The position numbers and the translations under genes were made by a program. Source: Phaeoceros laevis (Eukaryota > Anthocerotophyta > Anthocerotopsida > Notothyladales). Taken from it: DNA of 64,000 nucleotides. The stretch lies in assembly GCA_049999765.1 (NCBI GenBank), contig JBNGIQ010009192.1, positions 1 through 64,000 of the forward strand. Reading direction: 5' to 3'. Positions 1 through 11,590 of this stretch are shown in pieces. How positions within the stretch are numbered: the stretch's first letter is position 1; each line of letters opens with the position of its first letter. Under the pieces are notes generated by a model, which worked only from the letters and a program-made list of their open reading frames with translations, did not search any database and was not told the DNA's origin.

Positions 1-2204
1 CATGCCTTAGAAACGACCATGCAATTGACTGGTACCTCCTTGCCCCCGATTGTTACGGGAAGACCCTCAATCTCCCCTACTGGAAACGACAATTCTCCCC
101 CCGCTGTGATAAAAGCCTTCTTCGACGGCCGCACCACACTCTTGAGTTTGAGTTTTCGAATCATTCTGAATGATATGATGCTGTGGGAAGCACCAGTATC
201 TACTATAGCCTCCACCTTTCTGGACAAAATACGAGTCTTGATACTACATTCCAGAGATCCCGTTTGGGTTGCCTGAGGTGCAGCCTCTCTTGTGATTGCT
301 GCCACACGAAGAGACTCAAGTTTCTTGGACATTTCACGTAATTTCAAAGCCTCAATACACTGCCTTAGTGCCAGGCACCCCTCCTTGTCCTGCAAATGTC
401 CCGAACCTTGGTGCCCAGGCCTTGTCCCTGTCTCTGCTACACGATCTTAAGGATCCTCTGGGTGGCTTTTGTAGCACTAGGTCGAACATGCTCTTCACTA
501 TCTTCCTGAGCCAGGGCACTGCCTAACATTGCTTTGGAAACAAGCTCGACACTTTCTTGGTCCCCCACATCCACCAGCGTGACTTGTCTAGCCCAAGCTG
601 TGGAAACTTCTGTGTCCTCATTGATAAAAGACTGAAACCGCATAATGATTTCCTCCATTGCTGCAGTATCCTGTATTGTCGCCATGTCCATATCGACTAA
701 TTCAGCCATACTGATTGGTGCAACGATCCCTTTCTTGGCTAGCTCAACAGGACAGTTTCGTTTGAAGTGATCCTTTGATCCACATGTGAAACACGGTCGA
801 TCAGGTTTCATTCCACGCATCTTTTCTAGCTGGAGCTTGACAATTGTCTGCTTCTGGGAGGCAATCTCCTTCCTCAATTCAGCGACGTGCTTCTGGATCT
901 TCTCTTCACATACCTTCTGGATCTTTTCTTCACACACCCTCTGAACATCTGCCATAGATATGCCTCATGAGACAGGGTAGGACCCCTGTGGATCTGGAAC
1001 CCGCTTTTTCTCTGCTTCCAGTGTCATCCCTGCATTCACGCTATGGACTGCTGAGTTGGTTTGCTTTCCTCTGCCCTCCCGTCGCCCAGCTAAATCATGG
1101 TAAGACGCAGCACTTGCTATGGCTTCGAAGGTATCCGGCAGTAAATGCATCGTATTTTCCACACGCGTCCGCACCTGTGTGTTGAACAAACCCTTAAGGA
1201 ACCGCATCCCGATGTTGCCTCCATCTATGTGCACTCCCAACCTGGCAGCCATCCTCCGCAGGGCATCAGCATATGACTCTACTGACTCATCAGCATGTTG
1301 CGCACGCGACTCAAACTGCTGCCAAAGTGCTTGCTTATCCTGTCCAACATACTTTTTTTCAAACAACGACCAGAATTCTCTCCACCCTGCCTCTGCATAT
1401 TCTTATCAAACATGTGCTCCCGATTGTGATACCAGGTAGCTGCTGACCCTACTAGCTTTGCCTGAGCGTGTTCTAGTGCTTCATCTGCATCCCAGCCATG
1501 CACCTTAACCGCCCGAGATAAAGCCCTCAACCATGACTCCGCTTCCTCAGGGCACGGATACCCCATGCCACCAGAAAACTCTGGAACCTTCACCCAGTCT
1601 TTCCCTGCTGAACGTGATGGCCATCCTGAGTTGCTACAGGAGTGAGGTGCAGATGCCTGGGTAGGTGGATTGGCTGTCGAGAAACAATGTTTCTTCTTGA
1701 AATCAGGGCACAAGATCCCCATGATTGTAGGGCGGGAACTGTCAGCGTGTAGTCCCTACAAAACACCCCTGCAGTAGCGTCTAACCCTGCGTCAGCAAGC
1801 ATCCGATGATAACGATGCGGATTATCCCCCTTCCTTGCCTTCAAGGTTGTCAAGAATTGCTGAATTTGCTCTTCCAACACAGTGTCTCCACCAGCGTTCT
1901 CCTTGCCAGAAGCATTGTTGTTTACTTGTTGTTGTGATTCATCTGGCGGAGGAGAACTTGACTCAGGCTGATCTTCGGTCCCCTTGTCAGGCAACGGCTT
2001 CCCCTGCGGTGCAACTTCAGCGCGGATTTTTTCCATCATGCTGGCATTTCCCAGCATCAATCTGACCTGCATCTCCAACATTTCTCTGATTGGCGCAATG
2101 TTAAGCACACGCTCCCTTGCCTCTTCTTCAAGCCTTTGCTGAACCGCCAGCGTTTCACCCTGATCAGGATTGCCTTGATCTGCGTCAGCAAATTCGTCCT
2201 CCAT
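1..2204 (-). pseudogene. Ty3/gypsy-type retrotransposon gag-protease fragment, broken
   Basis: Reading leftwards from an ATG at 2204, the fragment shows an acidic N-terminal part, then a Retrotrans_gag-like capsid region (about 1650-965, with KVPEFSGG and REFWSLFEKKYVGQ), a Lys/Glu-rich coiled coil and a CX2CX4HX4C zinc knuckle (CFTCGSKDHFKRNC, about 790-750). A retropepsin-like aspartic protease with the DTGASH motif follows (about 205-185) and stays open to base 1. Frame shifts near 1720 and 1380, an in-frame TGA at 965-967 just before the zinc-knuckle segment, and another shift between knuckle and protease break the reading. Reverse transcriptase and integrase would lie left of the window. 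The gag/knuckle/protease order fits Ty3/gypsy or a related LTR family; without the RT the family is not certain. Confidence 0.85.
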
Positions 2205-2532
2205 CGTGACAGAAGTGCCTGCGGCTCGCACAAAAAAATGACGCGCACTTTTTTTCTTGCTTCCAGGCGGCTCCCCCTTGGCAGCTTTGTGCCTGCACTT
2301 TTGTTCCCTCTCACAATCGTGCCTTAATTGCAAGCCTCCACAAAGCATCTAAATTGTCCCCACCGGATTCGTCGTTTGAAATATTCAGATCTTGCTCAGG
2401 GGTGTCAGGCACGTACCACCCTATTGTGTTCAGAACACTCTCCTCCTTCACCATCCATCCCTTGGACAGCGAAATCGAACTGACCACCGCTCACAGCATT
2501 ACCGCGAAACGCTAAGGATCCGCCATCCCTGT

Positions 2533-2544
2533 GCTCTGATACCA
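2533..2544 (-). promoter_or_regulatory. Primer-binding site (initiator tRNA-Met type)
   Basis: On the minus strand this reads TGGTATCAGAGC, the classic plant LTR-retrotransposon primer-binding site complementary to the 3' end of initiator tRNA-Met. It lies 330 bases upstream of the gag ATG at 2204, the expected position, and supports minus-strand orientation of the element. Confidence 0.8.
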
Positions 2545-3008
2545 CAAAAATTCGTTGCAATGCAAGTTCGTTGAGTCCTCTGGTCAGATCGCGGCAAAGG
2601 AATCACGGCCAACTCTGGCTACAGCACGATCCAGTTCGGGTACTAGCCACCTCTACCCAGCCTCACGCTCGCAAGTCACATCATGGCTTTCCCCCGACAT
2701 CGGCCCCTTGCCCTCCCCAAGCAGCCCTCCCCAAGCAGCCCCTCCTCCTCTCGACCCGCTCTCGACCTCCCGCCCTCCTGCCTTCAAACACAGCGTCCGG
2801 CAAAAAGTGAGGTCCCGCCCCTCTCGGGCTCCGCCTACTTAAACTACTCTAAATCTTAAACAATCCTTAACAAAACTAACAACCCATACCAGCCCGTTAA
2901 GGGTCCTTAGACTATCGACATCGACACACGCTGCCCAGGTTCCATCGATCATCCTGACCGGCCTTTAAATCAAAATCCACGATGCCCAAAAATGATACCA
3001 CAAGCGTT
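2545..3008 (-). repeat. Putative 5' LTR of the gag fragment
   Basis: The stretch just outside the primer-binding site should be the 5' LTR. A second copy of TGGTATCA occurs on the minus strand near 3001-2994 and may mark the outer end, giving about 460 bp. No second LTR is in the window, so the boundaries are a guess. Confidence 0.3.
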
Positions 3009-5012
3009 AGAGTCGACAAGATAAGGATGCTTAGCATTCCGGCATGAGTTCAAGTATAGACTGTACAGGTGGACTGCCAGGTCTGATGCATCGTGGCCAA
3101 CTTTGTCCTGCCAGGCGGACAGGATTCTTAAGGGCCAGCTCTGTACAGAGTAGCTTAGCGTTTCCCTGCGTTTTGTCGATGGTTGGAGGCTGTGGACTGT
3201 TTTAAGGGCGCTCTGATTAGGTAGGAATGTTGGAGAAGTAGCTTGGTTGATGTCTTGGAGGAGTTTTGGTGAGATCTCAGTGTGATGTTATAGTAATCTT
3301 GTGTTGAATTTGGTTTAATCGGGTATCAGTGATGGTAAGTATTGTCTTTGAGCTCCTGGCCCTTGGTGTCATGATTCATGGGATTCGTAAGAGTTTGTGT
3401 CCAGATTCTGGAATTGGGTGTTTGAGTTGATAAGACTACAAGCAAGACAAACATAAGCGCGGACGGGAAACCGAAATGCCGAGAAGGAGCTGGGCAAAAT
3501 CGTATGCTAGCTGCCTGAAGGCTTGACGGGATTTTGCCCACGTTACGTCCATGAGTGGAGTAAAACAACAAACAAAGCATCATTGGAAGTAGAGCTGAGT
3601 GTCTAAGACAAGTCAGGCGTTGAGAGTTGTGCCGTATTGAAGGGAAGGGGAGAAAAACCATCTGTCAAGGGCCTGTCACGGTTGAAGGGCACTAACCGGA
3701 CCAGTTACACCATAGGCCCGGGAAGAAACTTTGCAAACGGCTGCCTAACAGTTCACGACTGCCGCATTAAAAACTAAAACTACACGTAGGAGCGTGTCCG
3801 GGATAATATTGGCGTGGTTTGTAATGTGATGTGATTTGTAGCAATCGTAGCCGATGTGGCCAATAATCTTCCAAAACCAAGAGCGAACCACACTTGTGTT
3901 TCGGAAACGGTTTTGCAGTACAAAACGTTTCATTTCTTAGCATTTCAAACCTTGTCTCTTTGGACCCATGAAGAGGAAACATGCAATTTTTAGTGTAGCG
4001 GACCCCGATATGGTATTTTCTACTTAGTGTTTGAAATACCGTTCCGCACTGCCAGAAATGTTTCACTAGCAGTTTCCAGGATCTACAAATCATTGTTAAG
4101 CCATTTTAGCATCTACAAATCATTGTTAAGCCATTTTAGAATCACCTCTGAGGAAAATCATCTGAAGTAACAAAATCTGGCAGCATGCCAACTTGCTAAG
4201 ACGACAACATCACAATCTCAATGCATGGTCTTTAATGCATCGCCGCCTCCGGTCTCGCCCGTTATATCAACTAGCAGCTCGAACGGGACTGGCTTGGTAG
4301 CCGGCCCGCGAATTGCATGTAAGTGCAACCGGTCCCTTAGGGTTGCAGAGGGGCGAGTGTTTGCTACGTGCAACTTAGGATTGAAACGGTAACGCATATG
4401 TTTGCGTTTTCAACTTTCAATTTTTTTTCTAAAAATAATAATCGCAACTTGAGTTACCAAACATACTTCTCTTTCATAAACATGCCATCTGTTTCAAACG
4501 CGTTTCTTTCATGAAAAATAGCGTTTCCAGCAACCGGTTAGCACACGCCAACCACTAGTCACTAGAGGTCATTGTTTGGTCCTGACGTTCGAAACCGTGA
4601 ATTCACGTTCCGAACACTTGGCACTGGCAGCAAGCGTGTCGGTATATGTGGACCAGTGTGGTGAAACCCTTCGGCTGTTACCGTTGGAGCGTCCCACGTC
4701 AGACCCAATTGTGCATTTGGTGGGTGGTCTGGTGACTCTAGTGTGAAACCCCGGAGCGAGCTTTACTCGTCGAGTGTTACCGTTGGGCTTCCGCTCCGCA
4801 CGGGTTGCAAGAGGTCGCTCTCTCTAGCTATACCTCCATCTTGCGGCGGGAGGACGAGTTTGAAAGCCAGAGTCGTAGTCTGTGACCTTTTCCCTGTCGC
4901 GTGCATGATTTAGATCTGCGTTCCCTTCGCCCGGTTCCGAGTGTGGCTCCGTTCGCGAAGTATGAAAGAGTAGCTTCAGTGTCAATTGATCTTTAGATGA
5001 CACTGGTCAGGT
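3009..5012. other. Intergenic region upstream of the kinesin gene
   Basis: No convincing coding region. It contains a perfect 29-30 bp tandem duplication at 4081-4139 (unit starting ATCTACAAATCATTG). At 4660-4800 there is a loose repeat around GTTACCGTTGG. The kinesin promoter and 5' UTR should lie in the last few hundred bases, but no core element stands out. Confidence 0.6.
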
Positions 5013-8000
5013 ATGGACGTTCTCCGTGACGAAGTGAGCAGCTCACCAGTTCAAACAACTAGGGACGAGATCACTGAGGACATTGCTCATGGATTGCAAC
5101 GTCTGGAGATGAACCGCCAGCTGAATGAGGAAGATGCCCGCCGCGAGCAGGTGCTACTCTCTTCTGCGCCCCGACATTTGCGAATGCTTGCGGCCATGTG
5201 CAACCCTATGCCATATGCAGATCCTAATACGTGAACATATGTTGGCAGGTGCGAGTCAAGGCTAAGCAGTGTTTCAAGGATTATGAAGATAAGCTGGAAG
5301 AGCTGAAGAGAGAGTGTCATGAAGCTTGGATGACTCTTGGGGAGTCACAGACAGAGAACGAGAAGCTCCGCAGCGAGCTCACTTCCAAGACCTTCTACAT
5401 TGACACTTTGGGTGAGCTGCCAGTACCCTAAGAAGCTTACAAACTCTCCGCGGATGAAGGGGCCAGGTGAGGATTGACACTGCTGTCCCGTGTCGCAGCT
5501 AATGTTGTGGAGGCACAGCAAGACGAACTGAAGGAGCTGAAGGACAAAACCGAGAGTGATGTGCACAAGTGGAAGGGTGCTTTACAGGCTGCGCATAAGG
5601 AGGCGCAGGTTAGTAGCCGGGCTTTGGCCTGCAATTTTCTGTTGAAGTTTGGATTTAGCTATCTCTAACAAGTTGCGGCATTTGATCGTTCACAAGTGCA
5701 GATGCTGCAAGGGATGCACGCTGCTCTTTCCAAAGAAGCCAAGGACTGGATGGTCTCCCTTCCTGACGTCAGTAGCCTGGCATCAACAGTGCAGAAGCTA
5801 GGTCAGCTTTTGTCCCTTTTAGCTTTCATCTTTGACGAGAGATAAGCATAACCTTGAGGGGGTACCTTCAGTGACACCTTGTGCTCGTCATTTGACTCTC
5901 CAACAGTTGAGGAACATGAACTCCTGAAAGCCAAATATCTGGAGGAAAGCCAGGACAGGAGACAACTGTACAACAAAATCATTGAGCTCAAAGGTTTGTC
6001 CTCGAAACTGAAAATTCCGTAGACCAGATCTAAATTTGGGAGGGCTTATTCAAAAACACTTAGAACCGTCAAATGTGTTTGCAGGAAACATTCGAGTTTT
6101 TTGCCGGTGCCGTCCCCTTGGTGTCAGTGAAAGGGCAGTAGGTGCATCTTCAGTGATGGAGTTTGACAAGGGGCCTGCAATGGACGACGAACTCATTGTC
6201 CGAACAGGCACCAGTAGCAAAAAATCTTTCAAGTTCGATCGTGTTTTCTGTCCTGAAGATGGCCAAGGCATGCCCCGTTTCCCTGTACCGCGAGGCTGTT
6301 CACATTCCAAGATTGTCGATTCTTCAGGCAGTCCTTTGCCAGCAATGCATATATAACAAATCGGTGGGCTTGTATTGCAGAGGAAGTTTTTGCAGACACT
6401 GCACCTGTGGTTGTCTCAGTTCTTGATGGCTACAATGTTTGCATATTTGCATACGGCCAAACTGGAACTGGTAAGACTTTCACAATGGTGGGCTCTCCTG
6501 AGAACCGGGGCGTCAATTACCGCACTCTGGAAGAGCTTTTCCGGGTAGCCTCCGAAAGGGAAGGGCAGTTTCTGTACGAGATCTCAGTCAGTGTTATGGA
6601 GGTCTACAATGAGCAAATTCGAGATTTGCTAAGCCCGCCGCATCTTCAAGGTCAAGGTGGTGGAAAAAAGTAAGCCCTTGATATTCTCTATGCATATGGC
6701 ACTTGTGACATGTTGAATACTAATATGGGTTTCTAGTGAAGCTGCTGATAAGTTCACAAATTTGGCTTTTGATCTTTCTCAGGCTGGAAATCAAACAGGT
6801 TGCTGAGGGTGTCAACCATGTGCCTGGTCTCGTTGAGGCCCAAGTGCACAGTATGTGCGAAGTTTGGGAGGTGTTGCAGTCCGGAAGCAATTCCAGGGCT
6901 GTAGGCTCAACGAATTGTAACGAGCACAGCAGTCGGTCGCATTTGTAAGGCTGCTCACATGACGCATGTTCGTTTCGACTCTTTGACAAGAGCTCAATGT
7001 CGTACTTCCTGCCAACATATATGATCTAATGCTTGTCTGGGTGCCTGCAGTATCTTGTGCGTGATGGTCAAAGCAGAGAACTTGCTGACTGGCGAATGCA
7101 CAAGGAGCAAGCTGTGGCTAGTGGATCTTGCTGGCAGCGAGCGGGTGACGAAGAGTGATGTCCAGGGGGACCGTCTTAAGGAAGCTCAGTACATCAACAA
7201 GTCGCTTGCTTCACTAGGGGATGTCATTTACGCCCTGACAACCAAGAGCAGTCACATTCCATACAGAAACTCCAAGCTGACTCACCTTTTACAGGATTCT
7301 TTAGGTGAAGACTCGTTTTCTGTTAATTGGAATCAATGGTGCCAGTTGTTCTCTCGAGATCGGACTTCACCGAGATAGCAGCTCTAACCTTGCTTTCGAT
7401 GTTGAACAGGCGGAGATTCGAAAACACTGATGTTCGTACAGGTTAGCCCCAACGAAGCAGATGTTGGAGAGACGCTGAGCTCTCTCAATTTTGCTAGTAG
7501 GGTTCGAGGCATTGAGCTGGGTCCAGCCAAGAAACAGCTGGATTCAGGGGAAATGCTGAAGTACAAGCAGCAGGTTAGTGAGGTTCTGGACACATTGTTA
7601 TCTACGTGGTTCGCAACGGGATCTTGATGTTGTTTTGGTTGAGTGCAGGCTGAGAAGGCAAAACAAGACCTGAAGAAACTGGAAGAGAGTTTACGAGGGG
7701 CAGAATCAGAACTGAAGATGAAAGAGCAACTTTGTCAATCTCTCCACGACAAGGTAATATACTCTGTTTGCACAACCTGTGAACACGGTGAAAGTCTGGA
7801 TGCCAGGGCTATTGACCACGTTTTGTCACACTGGATTTGGCAGGTGAGAGACAGGGACAGGTCGATTACAGATTTAGAGCTCCAGGTTGCTTCAGAGAAG
7901 AGGTTGCGATGTGAGGCCTTACGCAGTAGTCAGCAATCAATGGACAGGGGCCTTGTTTCTGACTCAAGAGAGGGTCCTCTTGAAGGAATTGCAGAAACCC

Positions 8001-8686
8001 ATTTCATGGCCAGACGACCTCTGCTGGAGAGGGCAGTGGCGTATGATCTTCGACAGTCAGATAGCTTAGAGAATGTGCTCAAATGCTCCACCGACTCTTC
8101 AGGCTTTCGCAACGAGAACGCCGACCCAGCGATGAGAGGGGGTGACAAGCTGAAAATGCTGCCACTGAGGTTCGCCTCGCCTGCCCCAGAGAAGCTGCTC
8201 CCGAGAAGGACTGGGCGGGCTTCTATTGCAGGAGTGCCGAGAAGAAGTTCCATGCTGCCGAGCTCTTTTCTGGCAAAAAGCAGTGGGCAGACGGTTTGTG
8301 ACGATCTGCCATCGAGGACAAGATTGGAGCAGTTCGATGATCTTGGGCAGGTGACTACAAATCCCATAAGGCTTCCTGACGCACCAAGCCGGGTAATGAG
8401 ACCAAGCTTTCGGCGGTCCACAATGCAGTTCGGCACCAGCATCCTGGACCCACAGCAGCGTAGAGAGTTGGAAAGGCCAGGTCCATCGGAGCTGAGGAGG
8501 ATGCGGGGCACAAGTCATCGACCAGCGGCCCCAGACCGGAAGAAATCCATGTCTGGACTGCGAGTTAGCTTAACTAAGCCGCTGAGAACTGTTGCAGGTG
8601 GTGGCGCACAGCGGGTGCCGACTGGATCTAGGCCAACTCGGCCCGCGGTAAAGCCGCCAGTTGCTAGTCACCGCTGGAACAAATGA
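5013..8686 (+). CDS. Kinesin-14 family motor protein
   Basis: Twelve exons give 865 residues: 5013-5150, 5249-5411, 5499-5608, 5702-5801, 5907-5993, 6085-6267, 6381-6669, 6783-6944, 7051-7304, 7410-7573, 7649-7753, 7844-8686. Residues 1-199 are a Glu/Lys-rich coiled coil ending in a kinesin-14 neck ([19 protein letters not shown]). The motor covers about 200-530, with P-loop GQTGTGKT near 286, switch I NEHSSRSH and switch II DLAGSE. A basic Ser/Arg-rich tail follows to 865. The neck lies N-terminal to the motor, as in minus-end-directed kinesin-14s, and a C-terminal extension is usual for several plant KIN-14 groups. Expected role: microtubule binding and minus-end transport or spindle organisation. 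The sixth intron starts with GC. The eleventh (7754-7843) is 90 nt without a stop, so its retention would keep frame. Exon 1 and its start are the least certain parts. Confidence 0.93.
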
Positions 8687-9315
8687 CTGACCATTCTTTT
8701 GTACATGTATCATGTAAAAATGAATTTTTGTCCAAGCACTTCTCCTCAAACTCCCGAAGTCCCGTGCATGCACCCTCCTGGCACTCTTCCTTGTGTTGTT
8801 AGGAGAGGATGAGCTGATAGTGGCTAAAGTGGAATGTTTTGTATTGCAATATCTAATGTTTAGCGTGAGCTCCCCCAAAAAAGGTCTAAAAAACCTTCTC
8901 CACTTCTCCCCAACCCTCTTGTTGGGTGGAAGGCGACTAGTCTCTGCCATTCAGGTTGGACCTGCGCCCTTGCGGAGAAGGCCTGGAGTTGGGTGCTGCA
9001 CGTAAGTGGCCTGCTTTCCTTCCCTCCGATGTGTTTGCTGATTGTAATCTCGAGGTAGATGAAGCAGTTGAGAAGTGGGCGTTGGATTAACCGCCCGCTA
9101 ACCTCCTGTTGTAGAGTCATGCTGAGATCTGCGCTCTGCCTCATATTGCGTTGTTTGGCTTCCCACTTTTCCTGGTATCGACAGTATGCTGTTGAAGCAG
9201 GGCATGGAGCGAGTTGGGTCGTATTGAGTGCCTGGAAGGGGTGTTTCCAGAACTCAAGCTGACACCAAGCTATTACAGTTCCCATCTGGTGTTGTGCAGA
9301 GCTGGTATTGGGCAC
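8687..9315. other. Kinesin 3' flank and dioxygenase 5' region
   Basis: No coding region recognised. GTAAGTGG at 9002 and TTGTGCAG ending near 9299 could bound an intron in the 5' UTR of the next gene, which would place transcription start before 9000. This rests on consensus only. Confidence 0.4.
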
Positions 9316-9726
9316 ATGGCGGCATCTGGATCACCTGAGGCTCTCAAGTTCCCTCCTCCCATCAGGTCGTATGATGTGCACATTTACTTCTTTCAAACTG
9401 ACGCCAAGCGTGTTGAAGAAGCTCGTCAACTGAGAGAGGAGATTCAATCCAAGTTCCCTGAGCTCAAGGTGTACAAGTTCTGGGACGCGCCCATCGGGCC
9501 ACACCCGATAGGTATGTTCGAGGTTGACCTCAAGAGCCCGGAGGAGTTTGCCAGGTTTGTGCCTTGGCTCCATGTCAACAGGAGAGGGTTGTCAGTGCTG
9601 GTTCACCCAAACACAGGGCACCCTCTGGACGACCACACCAAGAATGCAATGTGGCTGGGTGAGAAAGTGATCTTGAACACTGCAGACCTCAAGCTGGATG
9701 ATGACCGTTACGGTTACTGGACATAG
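9316..9726 (+). CDS. DOPA 4,5-dioxygenase-like protein
   Basis: One exon from ATG 9316 encodes 136 residues. The protein matches the small DOPA 4,5-dioxygenase family known from fungi and bacteria and also widespread in plants. It has the N-terminal strand YDVHIYFFQ, a WDAPIGPHPIGMFEVDL segment, and the histidine-bearing HPNTGHPLDDH near residue 110. In characterised members the enzyme opens the ring of L-DOPA extradiol-fashion; most plant members are untested and have no link to betalain. It is not the LigB-type plant DODA. The length is normal for the family and the ATG is the first in frame after a likely 5'-UTR splice acceptor. No signal peptide is seen, so a cytosolic protein is likely. 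Confidence 0.88.
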   Translation: MAASGSPEALKFPPPIRSYDVHIYFFQTDAKRVEEARQLREEIQSKFPELKVYKFWDAPIGPHPIGMFEVDLKSPEEFARFVPWLHVNRRGLSVLVHPNTGHPLDDHTKNAMWLGEKVILNTADLKLDDDRYGYWT

Positions 9727-10745
9727 TCAGCAGCCATGGAAGATGTGTAAAGCATATAGCTTACAGCCGATGCAGGTGATTTGAGGTGACATTCGAGCAA
9801 GCTCTGTTGTCTTCCTAATTCGGGGGCTCTTCGGTTGGTTGCATCCTGCCACTTCTGTCCCTGTACTTGTGTGGAGTGGCCAGATTGGTAACCAGACTGC
9901 TTGTGTACGAAGTTTCATTGCGAAGTGCACATTCCCTTCCACTTCTTAGAGTCCTGCACTTACGTAACCTTATCAGGCCTCCTTTCCATGTTCTGTTTCG
10001 GAACAGAGACTTTCTAAAAACGAATGTGCGATTGTGCAAAAATGAATGTGCTGTTTCAGAACAAAGACTTTTTAAAAACGAACGAACTTATTTGCGTAAA
10101 AGACGGGAAAAGATTCTCAGTTACAGAAAAGAGAAGGCCATCTGTTCCGCTTATGGCGCTAGAAAGAAATGTCAGGTGATGTCAGTTTATTTAAGCTTGT
10201 GACGCGTGGTGCTATGCAGGGAGTGACGCGTGGCGAAATAGGAGCCATGACGCGTGGCGGAAAGGCTCCCAAAAAAGAGGGAACTTTCTCGAACATGGAA
10301 ATCCCGCAAACAGTAAGCCGACGTGGGCTTGGATCGATCAAATCCTCGAAAGAGTCGGAAAGACGCCTCCGGAAGGTTCTGGCGCTGTCTATTTTTTACG
10401 TTCCACAAGCGTCGTGTATTCAGCTTGGAACACAGCGGCATCGTTACGGCCTGTGCTGTGCATGCACACTATGTGAGGATAGGATGCATTCGCAGGCATG
10501 GCGGGGTTCGGGGCTTGGTGACGACGGCGCTCGGGAGGTTCCAAGGACCGTCAAAGCTCCAGGAAGGGGCGCGGGTTGGGGCGGCCTTAACGCGTTGAAA
10601 TCCGAAGGCGGAAGGGGGTGTCTAGGATCCGTGTACTGCTGGCCCTTTGCGCAAGTGAATTAAAATTTGCGATGCAGTACTTCCGATCTAACGTGGTCTC
10701 TGAAGGCATCGCCCCACAGCTGTTAAAGCCCTGAGAAGTCTTATA
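9727..10745. other. Intergenic region with short repeats
   Basis: No gene recognised. The motif GACGCGTGG occurs three times at 10201-10260. A segment around ACTTTYTAAAAACGAA is duplicated at about 10000-10083. Open frames here have no family resemblance. Confidence 0.55.
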
Positions 10746-11590
10746 TCTGATTTTACTGAGAGGCTTTTGTAGACGTCGCGTCCCATCTGTGGATTCTACT
10801 GAGATGTCTTGCCTCTAGCTGCTGGTAGGTAGGCACCTTACGTTCAATTTCCAGGTGAAATCAAAGTTCTCCGATCTCATCTGAGACTGAATTTTAGAGG
10901 CTCCTAATTTGGCCTCTGCTAGGTAGGCACCTAACGTGCAATCTGCCAGGTGAATATCCAAGTTCTTCTGCTCACCAAAAAAAAAAAGAGAATATCCAAG
11001 TTCTCTGATCTCATCTGAGACTTGGAGTTCTTACAGGCTTCTGATTTGGCCTGTGCTAGGTAGGCACCTTAAGTGCAACTGCCAGATGGAGATTAAAGTT
11101 CTCCGATCTCATCTGAGACTGAATCTTCGAGGCTTCTGGTTGGGCCTCTGCTGATAGGTAGGCACCTTACGTGCAACTGCTAGGTGAAGCTTCAATTTTT
11201 TCTTTGATCTCGTCTGTGGCTGACTTCTTAGAGGCTTCTGATTTGGCCTCTGCTAGGTAGGCACCTTCCGTGCAATTGCTAGATAAGATCAAAGTTCTCC
11301 GATCTCATGTGAGACTGAATCTTGGAGGCTTCTGATTTGGCCTCTGGTAGGTGTAGGCACCGCCGGGTAGGATCAAAGTTCTTTTGGTTGTACCTGAGCG
11401 TCCGAGCCTCTTGAGACGCTTTTGATTGGGCCTCTCCTAGATAGATACTTCCGGGAGGGGTCAAAGTTCTCCGATCCTGCTTGAGGGTCCCCGTTTCTTG
11501 GAGGCTTCTGATTAGGCCTCTCCTGGGTAGGAGCTGCCAGGTGGGATGAAAGTTATCCTGCCTGAGGGTCTGTCGAGTCTCTTATGTCTT
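10746..11590 (+). repeat. Diverged tandem array, about eight units of 86-135 bp
   Basis: Each unit has the same order of landmarks: GGTAGGCACCTT, a GTGCAAYTGCYAGGTGA block, AAAGTTCTCCGATCTCATC, then GAGGCTTCTGATTTGGCCTCT. Units start near 10826, 10919, 11054, 11156, 11251, 11346, 11437 and 11523. The second unit is longer because of an A-rich insertion with a duplicated AATATCCAAGTTCT. The last units are the most diverged. There is no open frame across it and no spacer structure of the CRISPR kind. Confidence 0.85.

Noticed and set aside
9867-10663. Plus-strand frames of 111 and 164 codons
   Set aside because: No domain, overlap short repeats, and codon content looks random.
10746-11590. CRISPR-like array
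   Set aside because: Repeats are contiguous and diverged with no constant-length spacers, and the DNA is eukaryotic nuclear.
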